This document shows positions 15,588 to 21,400 of a DNA stretch of 45,192 nucleotides, one piece after another. How positions within the stretch are numbered: the stretch's first letter is position 1; every line of letters begins with the position of its first letter. This DNA is from a virus. Both the position numbers and the translations under genes were made by a program. The DNA lies in the IMG/VR virus record IMGVR_UViG_3300005613_000120, positions 1-45,192 of that record. The stretch is one strand, 5' to 3'. The notes below the pieces were generated by a model. That model ran no database searches and was not told where the DNA came from. It saw only the letters and a program-made list of their open reading frames with translations.

Positions 15588-15643
15588 TCGCGTTCGGTGC
15601 TTGTCCGGCACGGGCTCGCGTTCGGTGCTTGTCCGGCCCGGGC
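15588..15643. repeat. Two tandem 28-bp repeats
   Basis: Units 15588-15615 and 15616-15643 differ at one base and share GTTCGGTGCTTGTCCGGC. Partial copies (CCTGTCCGGCACATGC and CCCGGCACATGC) flank them. GC-rich direct repeats in the divergent control region resemble iterons or activator sites. No coding sense in either strand is credible. Confidence 0.75.
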
Positions 15644-15654
15644 TCCCGGCACAT

Positions 15655-15696
15655 GCTCTCCGATTCACGCTCTCCGATTCATGCTCTCGATGTCAT
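15655..15696. repeat. Three tandem 14-bp repeats
   Basis: GCTCTCCGATTCAC, GCTCTCCGATTCAT and a diverged third unit ending GTCAT, head to tail. Together with the 28-bp units upstream they make a clustered repeat block that could be a replication origin or regulator-binding array. Confidence 0.7.
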
Positions 15697-15725
15697 GCAT
15701 TGGGTGTCGTCGGTATCACCGTAGT

Positions 15726-15740
15726 TGAGACTCATTCTCA
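15726..15740. promoter_or_regulatory. Palindrome resembling a 7-1-7 Fur box
   Basis: TGAGACT C ATTCTCA. The arms match at six of seven positions and resemble the general Fur-box pattern TGAGAAT-N-ATTCTCA. It lies about 60 bases before the rightward -10 box. It may bind a host or phage repressor; iron control is only a guess. Confidence 0.4.
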
Positions 15741-15798
15741 TTTAGATCCGACGCGATTCCTCCCTCATCTTTTCGCCACCGATCCGCCGATCCTTTGG

Positions 15799-15829
15799 TA
15801 CACTGATGCCGGCGGGAACTCACCCGCCG
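15799..15829 (+). promoter_or_regulatory. Rightward early promoter -10 (TACACT) and leader hairpin
   Basis: TACACT at 15799-15804 matches the -10 boxes of two other plus-strand promoters here. No good -35 is visible, so an activator may be needed. Seven bases further on the leader can form a 7-bp stem (arms at 15810-15816 and 15823-15829, loop AACTCA), followed by AAGGAG and the first early gene. Confidence 0.5.
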
Positions 15830-15850
15830 CAAACGCAAGGAGCCATGAGC

Positions 15851-16207
15851 ATGAATGTCCACACGATCACCACCACCATCAAGGGGATCTGCGCGGCTGA
15901 TCCCGACGAGGCTGTCAAGGCCGCCCGCCGCCATAAGGATGGCGCGATGTGCTACCGCTACCTGACGGAACACCACGCCACGGACGGCGACACGCTGGAC
16001 TGCGTCGCGACTGCGGCCCGCTGGTCGCTGGAAGCCGCGGCGTCTGCGATGGCGGTCGCGGCCCTGACGACCGGCGACATGAGGCCGGGCACCCGGTTCC
16101 TGATCGCTGACCTCGCGCGGCTCGCCGCCGACGAAGCAGCCACCGCCGCCCGCGTGGCTGCCGAGGCGTTCGAGGCTGCGTACCACCGAGCCGCCATCGA
16201 AGACTGA
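15851..16207 (+). CDS. Small Ala-rich helical protein (118 aa), first early gene
   Basis: Begins MNVHTITTTIKGICAADPDE. Two ATGs occur; the second (15851) is chosen because AAGGAG is eight bases before it, while the first is only two bases away. The product is very Ala-rich and helical (AASAMAVAALTTGDM, FLIADLARLAADEAATAARV). No family recognised. As the first gene after the control region it is a candidate for early host takeover or regulation, but nothing in its sequence proves this. Confidence 0.55.
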   Translation: MNVHTITTTIKGICAADPDEAVKAARRHKDGAMCYRYLTEHHATDGDTLDCVATAARWSLEAAASAMAVAALTTGDMRPGTRFLIADLARLAADEAATAARVAAEAFEAAYHRAAIED

Positions 16208-16228
16208 CCTGACCATCAAACCCGGCCC

Positions 16229-16287
16229 GACTGGGCGGAGCGAAAGCGACGGACACGCTTGGCCGGAGCGAAAGCGACGGCCACATT
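16229..16287 (+). repeat. Twin-GA hairpin element, two tandem copies
   Basis: Copies at 16229-16260 and 16258-16287. Both contain CCG/GCG-GA-GC-GAAA-GC-GA-CGG; the second closes with GGCCG/CGGCC. The GAAA tetraloop, two G-A/G-A steps and GC clamp would make a stable, distinctive RNA hairpin just before the start of the next gene. Confidence 0.7.
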
Positions 16288-16298
16288 GGAGCATGAGC

Positions 16299-16736
16299 AT
16301 GAAGAACAGGCCGATTGTCACGCCGAGCAACGGCGACCACATTGCCAAAGCGATCGACCAGATCGAGTTCAGTGCCACATTCAACGACGCAGCGTTGTGG
16401 CTGGCCGTTTTGCCGACCGACGCCGAGCGGGCAGACGGGTGGGCAGACGCGAGCATCCACAGCCTCGCCACCGATCCCGAGGGGTGGCTGTCCAGTGACT
16501 TCATGGACAAGGCTCGCGGGGTGATCGGATGCGACCTGATCGAAGTGATCACGGGACCGGACTACATCGTGATCATTGATGAATGTGGGAAGATGTCCGG
16601 CGATCCCAAGCCGAACTCGCTGGCGACGCAGGTCGCCTGGGAAGCCGGGATTGCTTCGTGGGACATCATCGTCGGGCGCGCGATCATCATGCCGGTTCGG
16701 ACATGGGACGCGATCAACGCAGCGTACGACGCTTGA
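16299..16736 (+). CDS. Small phage protein, possibly DUF3846-like (145 aa)
   Basis: Start MKNRPIVTPSNGDHIAKAI is chosen at the second ATG because GGAG lies seven bases before it. Mid and C-terminal parts read GCDLIEVITGPDYIVIIDEC, PKPNSLATQVAW and DIIVGRAIIMPV. 'IEVI...IIDE.GK...PN..AT....DIIVG.AI' resembles DUF3846, a common small phage domain of unknown function. Tandem hairpin elements precede it. Confidence 0.55.
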   Translation: MKNRPIVTPSNGDHIAKAIDQIEFSATFNDAALWLAVLPTDAERADGWADASIHSLATDPEGWLSSDFMDKARGVIGCDLIEVITGPDYIVIIDECGKMSGDPKPNSLATQVAWEAGIASWDIIVGRAIIMPVRTWDAINAAYDA

Positions 16737-16741
16737 CACGG

Positions 16742-16808
16742 ACAGCCGGAGTCGGGGCGGGAGGCGACGGACACGCTTGGCCGGAGCGAAAGCGACGGAC
16801 ACGCTTGG
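16742..16808 (+). repeat. Twin-GA hairpin element, two further copies
   Basis: A diverged copy at 16742-16778 (CCGGAG, longer GC-rich apical part, GCGACGG) and a perfect copy at 16776-16808. A GC-rich tract follows, then AAGGAAGGACACGAAC before the next ATG, so the GGACAC tail of the element is seen again next to the start codon. Confidence 0.65.
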
Positions 16809-16852
16809 CCCCCGCCCCGCCCCGGCCCGGCACAACAAGGAAGGACACGAAC

Positions 16853-17131
16853 ATGATCAGCAACCGATCGACGAGGCCGTTTGAGGAAACGGCGAAGATG
16901 ATCCTCGCCAATGTGGACCCGAGAGAAGTCTGGATTGCGGTCTCCGAGTGCGAGGACGAGTACATGGGTTTTTGCCTCGCGTGCGGCGAGGCAGCGTGGG
17001 GCGTCGAGCCTGATGCCGAGGACTACAAGTGTGAGGCGTGCGGCGCGATGGCCGTTTGGGGCGCGGAGCAGATCGCCCTGTCATCCGGCCCGGCGTGGCT
17101 TTCCCGTGGAATGGAAGGAGGTGGCGAGTGA
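16853..17131 (+). CDS. Zinc-ribbon protein (92 aa)
   Basis: Starts MISNRSTRPFEETAK. Two CxxC pairs (FCLACGE and YKCEACGAM), 21 residues apart, make a typical zinc ribbon, followed by AVWGAEQIAL, as in many small phage zinc ribbons. AAGGAAGGA lies before the ATG. The C-terminus MEGGGE is encoded by bases that also form the ribosome binding site of the next gene. It probably binds nucleic acid or a protein partner. Confidence 0.65.
   Translation: MISNRSTRPFEETAKMILANVDPREVWIAVSECEDEYMGFCLACGEAAWGVEPDAEDYKCEACGAMAVWGAEQIALSSGPAWLSRGMEGGGE
17104..17131 (+). repeat. 28-base direct repeat at a gene junction, first copy
   Basis: Identical at 27 of 28 bases to 17415-17442. It covers the last codons of one gene, the AAGGAGG ribosome binding site and the GTG start of the next. 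The duplication suggests that the 311-bp unit between them arose by tandem duplication. Confidence 0.75.
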
Positions 17132-17442
17132 GCAATCCGGATACCGTTGACCGGAGCCCTGCGACGGGCACGCTTGATGAAGCGATCAAAAACGCGATCG
17201 CCATCATGATCGATCAAGCTGGCATCCCCGATCAGATCAGGCGAGCGATAGCCGATCTGACAGATCGGATGAACGGCATTGACCAAGAAAACGAGGAAAT
17301 CCGCGGCATCGTGGCTGCCGTCGAGGCCGAGCGGCGAGCGATGGCCGACCTGACAGATCGGTTGAACGGCATTGACCAAGTGTGGCGACGAAATCTGCGA
17401 TGGCGAGTGACGGGCCGTGGAACGGAAGGAGGTGGCGAGTGA
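17128..17442 (+). CDS. Small coiled-coil protein with internal repeat (104 aa)
   Basis: Starts at GTG (GTGA overlap) after AAGGAGG. The protein reads MSNPDTVDRSPATGTLDEAI and then has two copies of a helical unit, RRAIADLTDRMNGIDQ and RRAMADLTDRLNGIDQ, 35 residues apart. This is a coiled-coil-forming duplication. Its last 28 bases repeat the end of the previous gene. Function unknown. Confidence 0.55.
   Translation: MSNPDTVDRSPATGTLDEAIKNAIAIMIDQAGIPDQIRRAIADLTDRMNGIDQENEEIRGIVAAVEAERRAMADLTDRLNGIDQVWRRNLRWRVTGRGTEGGGE
17147..17175 (+). repeat. Twin-GA hairpin element within the start of a coding region
   Basis: TTGACCGGAGCCCTGCGACG followed by GGCACGCTTG. CCG-GA-GC-CCT-GC-GA-CGG keeps the GA/GA and stem pairs while the loop changes from GAAA to CCT. 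It lies just after the GTG start of the 104-residue gene. Confidence 0.6.
17415..17442 (+). repeat. 28-base direct repeat at a gene junction, second copy
   Basis: Partner of 17104-17131 (one T/C difference). It gives the next short reading frame the same AAGGAGG and GTG start. Confidence 0.75.
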
Positions 17443-17592
17443 TTGACCGGAGCGAAGCGAAGGACACAATGGAATGGTCACCATTCATCGTGATCGACGA
17501 CGGAGAACTCTTGCGGCGGCTTCGACCTGTCCGAAACCGGGGAAGAGTATGCCGAGAGCATTCTGGCAACGAACTGGAGCGAAATCGCATGA
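17439..17592 (+). pseudogene. Short early gene, apparently frameshifted
   Basis: A GTG with AAGGAGG opens MIDRSEAKDTMEWSPFIV up to DDGE. From there the protein-like frame changes by one base to ENSCGGFDLSETGEEYAESI...NWSEIA, which ends in a TGA that overlaps the ATG of the next gene (ATGA). The second half has better GC in third positions in the shifted frame. It looks like one small gene with a one-base shift: a sequencing error, a degraded gene or recoding. No known slippery site is seen. Confidence 0.4.
17442..17468 (+). repeat. Twin-GA hairpin element before an ATG
   Basis: ATTGACCGGAGCGAAGCGAA then GGACACA and ATG. Near-identical to the copy before the small-terminase candidate on the other strand. 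The ATG at 17469 is an alternative start for the short frameshifted gene. Confidence 0.7.
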
Positions 17593-17987
17593 AAGCGTAC
17601 ATCATCAGCCTGACAGGCGTTCGGCACGAAATGAAGGCCTACGACGAGGGATTCCCAGGCGATCCCGCGTGGGTCGTCGTGGACAGTCTGGGGCCGATCG
17701 GGGCTGTCCGGGCAGCCAGCGAGAGCGATGCGTGGGGGGTCGCGCTGGACATGTTCCTCCCCGATCCGATCGACGACGATGACATCTGGGAGAACAAGGA
17801 CGAAGGCACGCTTGCCGAGGGATACGAGTGGCGACCCAACGGCACGCCGACCGATGACACCGGCTTGAAATCCCCGGTGGCGTCGATTGACCTGAACGGG
17901 TGCCGCGTGTTCACGGTTGGAGAGTACATGAGGCTTGCGTCGCATTCCATCGAGATCGAGTTCGAGACAGAGGAGGAGGAGGAATGA
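17589..17987 (+). CDS. Unknown small acidic protein (132 aa)
   Basis: Starts MKAYIISLTGVRHEMKAYDE with GGAG nine bases upstream and ends in a Glu run (ETEEEEE). The N-terminus resembles small phage proteins with an alternating beta strand. The frame is open further upstream to 17439, but codon usage and a competing frame favour the ATG at 17589. The stop overlaps the next start (ATGA). Function unknown. Confidence 0.55.
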   Translation: MKAYIISLTGVRHEMKAYDEGFPGDPAWVVVDSLGPIGAVRAASESDAWGVALDMFLPDPIDDDDIWENKDEGTLAEGYEWRPNGTPTDDTGLKSPVASIDLNGCRVFTVGEYMRLASHSIEIEFETEEEEE

Positions 17988-18409
17988 CCACGATGCACGA
18001 CTACGACGAGGATCGGCAGATTAGAAGCGCGCACCATTTGGTCATGTCGGCAATCGACGCCCTGAGGTACGCAAGAAAGGCTTTGCATGATTTGCGTTTC
18101 GACGGCGAGGCGTCCACCCGAGCCGCCATTGGCATCATGAACAGGGTCGAGGCCCACATCGCCCGCCTGCTGGACGGCAGGGCAAGAGGCGACGAAGTGA
18201 ACACCAGGTATCGGTATCGGCACGCCGAAATGCTGATCCTTGAGGGAGATGGCGAGAACAGATACCGACTCATCGACCACTACGGCGACAAGGAGAAGGT
18301 CGAGCGACTGCACGAAATCCTCGATGACGAGGACATTGAACTGATGCTGCTGGGGATCGCGGCAATCAACGGATGGGACATCAGCGGCACGCCGCATTCA
18401 TTCCAGTGA
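17984..18409 (+). CDS. Unknown helical early protein (141 aa)
   Basis: Starts MTTMHDYDEDRQIRSAHHLV after a very strong GAGGAGGAGGA. Mostly helical with many charged residues (DALRYARKALHDLRFD, KEKVERLHEILDDEDIELML). No motif recognised. Coupled to both neighbours, so part of the accessory early cluster. Confidence 0.55.
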   Translation: MTTMHDYDEDRQIRSAHHLVMSAIDALRYARKALHDLRFDGEASTRAAIGIMNRVEAHIARLLDGRARGDEVNTRYRYRHAEMLILEGDGENRYRLIDHYGDKEKVERLHEILDDEDIELMLLGIAAINGWDISGTPHSFQ

Positions 18410-18423
18410 AAGGGATTCAGAGC

Positions 18424-19050
18424 ATGGACATCAACAAGATGAAGAAGAGCGACTACGAGCAACTTGGGCCGATCGGCAGGATCGCATACGAAAAGGCGAG
18501 GGCAGCGTCGAAGTACGACCCCCCGACTGCACAAGAGGTCTTCAATGCCGTCATGAGCGAGGTTGGCGTCGGCGGCGAAGCATGGGCTGTCGGCATCCTG
18601 TACGAGATGGCGACCAGCACGAAAAGCGGTGTGATCGAGGAGATCCCGAGTCAAAAGCAGTGGATTCCGATTTCAGCCATGACGATCCTTGCCAGGGAGA
18701 TGGCCCGGAAGATTGATATTGGCCGGAGCCGAAGCGAGGGCGAGAGAATCCGCATGGCGATCGGAGACATCGCAACGGCTGTTCGGGAGGAACACGCGAG
18801 AAGCGGCGGCAGGCTCAAGACCGTGGTCCACGACATCTTCATGGCCTTCGACATGCCGTCTCTGGCCGATGCCAGGAGGATCATTCTCGACGCCATCGGC
18901 ATGGATCAGGACCGCTACGACGAGATCATGATCCGGATCTTTTCCGACCAGCGGAAGGCCGATGAGATGGCCGACCTCAAGCGGGAGAAGCTGGAATCCG
19001 ATGCCCGCACTGACATGGAGGATGCTGCTGCGGAAAGGAGCCCGTGGTGA
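18424..19050 (+). CDS. Unknown helical early protein (208 aa)
   Basis: Begins MDINKMKKSDYEQLGPIG. Predicted helices with charged surface (AREMARKIDIGRSRSEGERI, LESDARTDMEDAAAERSPW). A copy of the twin-GA element lies in frame within it (18716-18745), encoding IGRSRSEG, so some element copies are inside genes. No family or enzyme motif recognised. Confidence 0.55.
   Translation: MDINKMKKSDYEQLGPIGRIAYEKARAASKYDPPTAQEVFNAVMSEVGVGGEAWAVGILYEMATSTKSGVIEEIPSQKQWIPISAMTILAREMARKIDIGRSRSEGERIRMAIGDIATAVREEHARSGGRLKTVVHDIFMAFDMPSLADARRIILDAIGMDQDRYDEIMIRIFSDQRKADEMADLKREKLESDARTDMEDAAAERSPW
18716..18745 (+). repeat. Twin-GA hairpin element inside a coding region
   Basis: ATTGGCCGGAGCCGAAGCGA GGG: GA/GA and GC pairs are kept, the last closing pair is lost. 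It lies in the 208-residue gene and is not next to a start codon. Confidence 0.5.
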
Positions 19051-19208
19051 GCCTAAGGCCGACAGGAGACAGCGGGTCGCCATTCTGGAGGCCGCCGGAC
19101 GAGGACGAACTTGAAGAGGATCGGCAGATCGTGCGGATCATCATTTTCATCGTCATGTTCGTACTGCTGCTGTTCGCGGTGGACTGGCTGTTGAGCCTTC
19201 TGCCATGA
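19047..19208 (+). CDS. Small single-span membrane protein (53 aa)
   Basis: Starts at GTG overlapping the previous TGA, after AAAGGAG. Polar acidic N-terminus (GSPFWRPPDEDELEEDRQIV) and a C-terminal hydrophobic helix (RIIIFIVMFVLLLFAVDWLL) ending LSLLP. The next gene starts inside its stop (ATGA). A tiny tail-anchored membrane protein in an early operon may alter the host membrane, exclude other phages or help in lysis. Confidence 0.6.
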   Translation: MSLRPTGDSGSPFWRPPDEDELEEDRQIVRIIIFIVMFVLLLFAVDWLLSLLP

Positions 19209-19531
19209 AGAGCAGGATCACAGGCAAGGAAGCACAGGAGATCGTCAGATGGATGCTGAAGAGCGGAATGAGGATGAAGGACATCGCAAGGGAGATCGGG
19301 ACGAGGTCCGCGACTCCGGCGAGATGGCTGGAAAAACCGCCCCGAACCCTGAACTCAGAAACGAGCATGAGGCTCTTGAGTCTGTCAAGGACTCGCGTCG
19401 TCGGTCTGACCCGGCGTCAGGCCTACTTGCGGGCGGTGGAGCGTCGGGCCGGAAACAAGGCGTCTACTCGATCCCGATCGTCGAAGGACGCCTCGCAGCG
19501 GTCCTCCCGACATCGGTTCCCGCTGTGCTAG
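19205..19531 (+). CDS. HTH DNA-binding protein (108 aa)
   Basis: The N-terminal 60 residues carry an HTH of the XRE/transposase-like type: ITGKEAQEIVRWMLKSGMRM KDIAREIG TRSATPARWLEK. After about residue 80 it becomes Arg/Ser-rich and less credible. Its 3' half overlaps the next HTH-like gene in another frame. Probably a small early regulator. Confidence 0.6.
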   Translation: MKSRITGKEAQEIVRWMLKSGMRMKDIAREIGTRSATPARWLEKPPRTLNSETSMRLLSLSRTRVVGLTRRQAYLRAVERRAGNKASTRSRSSKDASQRSSRHRFPLC

Positions 19532-19737
19532 AAGACTGGTACGGCATCAAGATCCACCCCAACACCGTCCGCAAGCGGATCATCGCCGGAACACTGGTCG
19601 GCACGCCCCTTTGGGCGCACGAGGGCCAGTGTCACCGGGTACTGATCCCCCTCAACGAGATCATCGCCTCATGGGGGCTGGAGGGCATTCCGGTCCTCGA
19701 TGGGCCAGGAGCGTGGTTCGTCAGGACAAAGCGATGA
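19324..19737 (+). CDS. Excisionase-like small DNA-binding protein (137 aa)
   Basis: The well-supported part (from ~19455) reads QGVYSIPIVEGRLAAVLPTS and WYGIKIHPNTVRKRIIAG, then GTPLWAHEGQCHRVLIPLNE, a MerR/excisionase-like helix-turn-helix. The best ATG is at 19324, giving a 200-base overlap with the upstream HTH gene in the -1 frame. Alternatively both are parts of one protein joined by frameshift. The 5' boundary is uncertain. Confidence 0.5.
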   Translation: MAGKTAPNPELRNEHEALESVKDSRRRSDPASGLLAGGGASGRKQGVYSIPIVEGRLAAVLPTSVPAVLEDWYGIKIHPNTVRKRIIAGTLVGTPLWAHEGQCHRVLIPLNEIIASWGLEGIPVLDGPGAWFVRTKR

Positions 19738-19743
19738 GACCCG

Positions 19744-19772
19744 TTGACGCCGCGTGGCGTCGGCGGTACACT
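19744..19772 (+). promoter_or_regulatory. Strong sigma70-type promoter (TTGACG-17-TACACT)
   Basis: -35 TTGACG (19744-19749), exact 17-base spacer, -10 TACACT (19767-19772). Transcription would start near 19779, only a few bases before the first ATG. It should drive the coiled-coil, SSB-like and following replication genes. Confidence 0.75.
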
Positions 19773-19782
19773 ACTACCGTTC

Positions 19783-20187
19783 ATGTTGGAGCATGAAGTG
19801 AAGACAGCACAGCAGATCACCGAGCGATTCGCCGCGATCCAGAAAAACCTGAATCGCGTCAACGCCGAGAAATCCGCTCTGGAGAAGGAGCTTCGGTCGG
19901 TCAAGGCCGAGTTTCTCCAGTGGTGCGAGGAGCAGGGCACGGACAAGGCCGTGTCCGACGAGATCACCATCACCCGTGTCACGAAGCCCGCAGCGTCGAT
20001 CGACGGCAGGTGGGACGACTATGTCCAGTGGTGCATCGAGAAGGGCAACCTTGACCTCATCACCCACAAGCGGCCCAACGCAAAGGCCCTGACCGAAATG
20101 ATCGAGGCTGGCGACGTGATCCCGCCGTGGATCGAGATCACCGAGTATGACGAAGCGACCTACCGCTTCAGAAAGGGACAGCAGTGA
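19783..20187 (+). CDS. Coiled-coil phage recombination/replication-type protein (134 aa)
   Basis: Begins MLEHEVKTAQQITERF; an internal GTG at 19798 with GGAG six bases before it is a strong alternative start. N-terminal coiled coil (IQKNLNRVNAEKSALEKEL), then a compact domain ending RPNAKALTEMIEAGDVIPP and TEYDEATYRFRKG. Similar proteins sit before SSB or recombinase genes in many phages; a nuclease-inhibitor (Gam-like) role is possible but unproven. Confidence 0.5.
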   Translation: MLEHEVKTAQQITERFAAIQKNLNRVNAEKSALEKELRSVKAEFLQWCEEQGTDKAVSDEITITRVTKPAASIDGRWDDYVQWCIEKGNLDLITHKRPNAKALTEMIEAGDVIPPWIEITEYDEATYRFRKGQQ

Positions 20188-20534
20188 ACATCAAGGAATA
20201 CGAGGAATACTACCGAGAGCAGGCCGAGCATCATGAGTTGCCTGACCACATGATCGACGGACTGGTCCGTTACATTGTTCACGGCATCGAGCCCGGCGGC
20301 TTCCTGATGTCCGTGCTTTGGAACGATCTGGCGTGGGCCGCAGCAAAGGCCGACGCGGTCAACCGGCGGAACCTGTTCCGGTACGCATCATTTCTGCTGT
20401 ACGGCGCACCAGGCGGCTGCTGGGGATCCCAGTCGAAGGTGCTGGAATGGATCGAGAAGGGCGGGCTGTCCTCCCTTCGAGGATCCTCTGTTTGGTGGGC
20501 CCCTGAGAACAAGGACGAGGTAGAGATTCAATGA
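20184..20534 (+). CDS. Conserved small phage protein (116 aa)
   Basis: Starts MNIKEYEEYYREQAEHHELP (ATGA-type coupling). The core DGLVRYIVHGIEPGGFLMSV LWNDLAWAAAKADAVN and GAPGGCWGSQSKVLEWIEKG matches a widely shared phage pattern (rY...G..PG.FL..vL.NDL..A...AD). No enzyme signature. It lies between the coiled-coil and SSB-like genes, so a replication or recombination accessory role is likely. Confidence 0.6.
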   Translation: MNIKEYEEYYREQAEHHELPDHMIDGLVRYIVHGIEPGGFLMSVLWNDLAWAAAKADAVNRRNLFRYASFLLYGAPGGCWGSQSKVLEWIEKGGLSSLRGSSVWWAPENKDEVEIQ

Positions 20535-21322
20535 CCAAGACCACGAAGAACGACAACGAGATCGTCAAGATGGAGGAGGGGGCTCTGGCCTCCGCCGACG
20601 AGGCCGTGCTGGCCCAGTTCGGGATGATGGAGGGCATGTCCAGCGAGGACATCGAGATGCCCGAGATCATCCTGTTCCAGAACCAGAACGAGGACAAGGT
20701 CGGCATGGGGCACGCGAAGGGCTCCTGGGTCAACGGCATCACCAAGCAGGCCATCACCGACAGCGATCGCGTGATCCCACTGCACGTTCGCCCCAGCGTC
20801 GTCGTCTGGGACGAGATGGCGAAGGCCGAGGGCATCGAGTGGCCGGTGTTCGTCGCCAAGCGGGCCGAGGACGTTCCCGCCGAGATCCGCGACAATCAGG
20901 AGACCGTCGAGGTCGATGGCGAGATCTCCCCCCGGTACGCCATCGACATCGGCTACGACGTGTTCGTCCTCCTGAACGACGAGCCGACCCCGTACCTGAT
21001 CAAGTGCTACCGCACCTCCAAGCGTGGTGCGAAGCAGTTGAACACCATCCTCATGGGCCGCCTCATGAGCGGCAAGGGCCCCGGCGTGTTCATGCTCGCC
21101 AACACCAGCCGCCAGACCGTCAAGAAGGGCCGCAAGGTCACCTACTACAACCCCCGGTTCGTCCTCACCGACGAGCCCATGACCAGGCAGCAGGCCGACA
21201 CCGCCCTCGCCCTGATCCCGTCACTCCGGCAGGATCCGCAGTACGGGTGGCTGATCGACCGTGCTGACAGCAGCACCAACAGCGACAATGTCATCGACGC
21301 CGACAACCCGTTCGATGCCTGA
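20531..21322 (+). CDS. Probable ssDNA-binding-like protein (263 aa)
   Basis: N-terminal acidic helix, then beta-rich core (EMPEIILFQNQNEDKVGMG, DRVIPLHVRPSVVVWDEMAK, FVLLNDEPTPYLIKCYRTSK) like OB-fold single-strand binding proteins of phages, and an acidic C-terminus with a terminal-like NPF (DADNPFDA). The C-terminal acidic plus NPF/IPF ending resembles SSB tails. It sits in the replication block before a terminator. The assignment rests on fold-like pattern and context. Confidence 0.45.
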   Translation: MTKTTKNDNEIVKMEEGALASADEAVLAQFGMMEGMSSEDIEMPEIILFQNQNEDKVGMGHAKGSWVNGITKQAITDSDRVIPLHVRPSVVVWDEMAKAEGIEWPVFVAKRAEDVPAEIRDNQETVEVDGEISPRYAIDIGYDVFVLLNDEPTPYLIKCYRTSKRGAKQLNTILMGRLMSGKGPGVFMLANTSRQTVKKGRKVTYYNPRFVLTDEPMTRQQADTALALIPSLRQDPQYGWLIDRADSSTNSDNVIDADNPFDA

Positions 21323-21346
21323 CGCAACAGCCTGATCTCCTTCTTT

Positions 21347-21383
21347 GGCTCGTCGCCCGGTTCGCCGGGTGGCGGGCCTTTTT
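21347..21383 (+). terminator. Rho-independent terminator with TTCG loop
   Basis: 14-bp stem with three wobble pairs, CCCGG-TTCG-CCGGG at the top, followed by TTTTT (21379-21383). It ends the SSB-like transcript; downstream genes probably rely on read-through. Confidence 0.9.
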
Positions 21384-21400
21384 CATCGAAAGGCAATCCA

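Noticed and set aside
15401-15668. Minus-strand small frames in the tandem repeat region
   Set aside because: Composed of repeat sequence with Pro/Arg/Cys repeats; not credible proteins.
15588-15696. CRISPR-like array
   Set aside because: Repeats are directly adjacent with no spacers and there is no cas gene.
19741-19800. tRNA-like or attenuator structure before the 19783 gene
   Set aside because: GC-rich text forms no cloverleaf; a plain sigma70 promoter explains the sequence.
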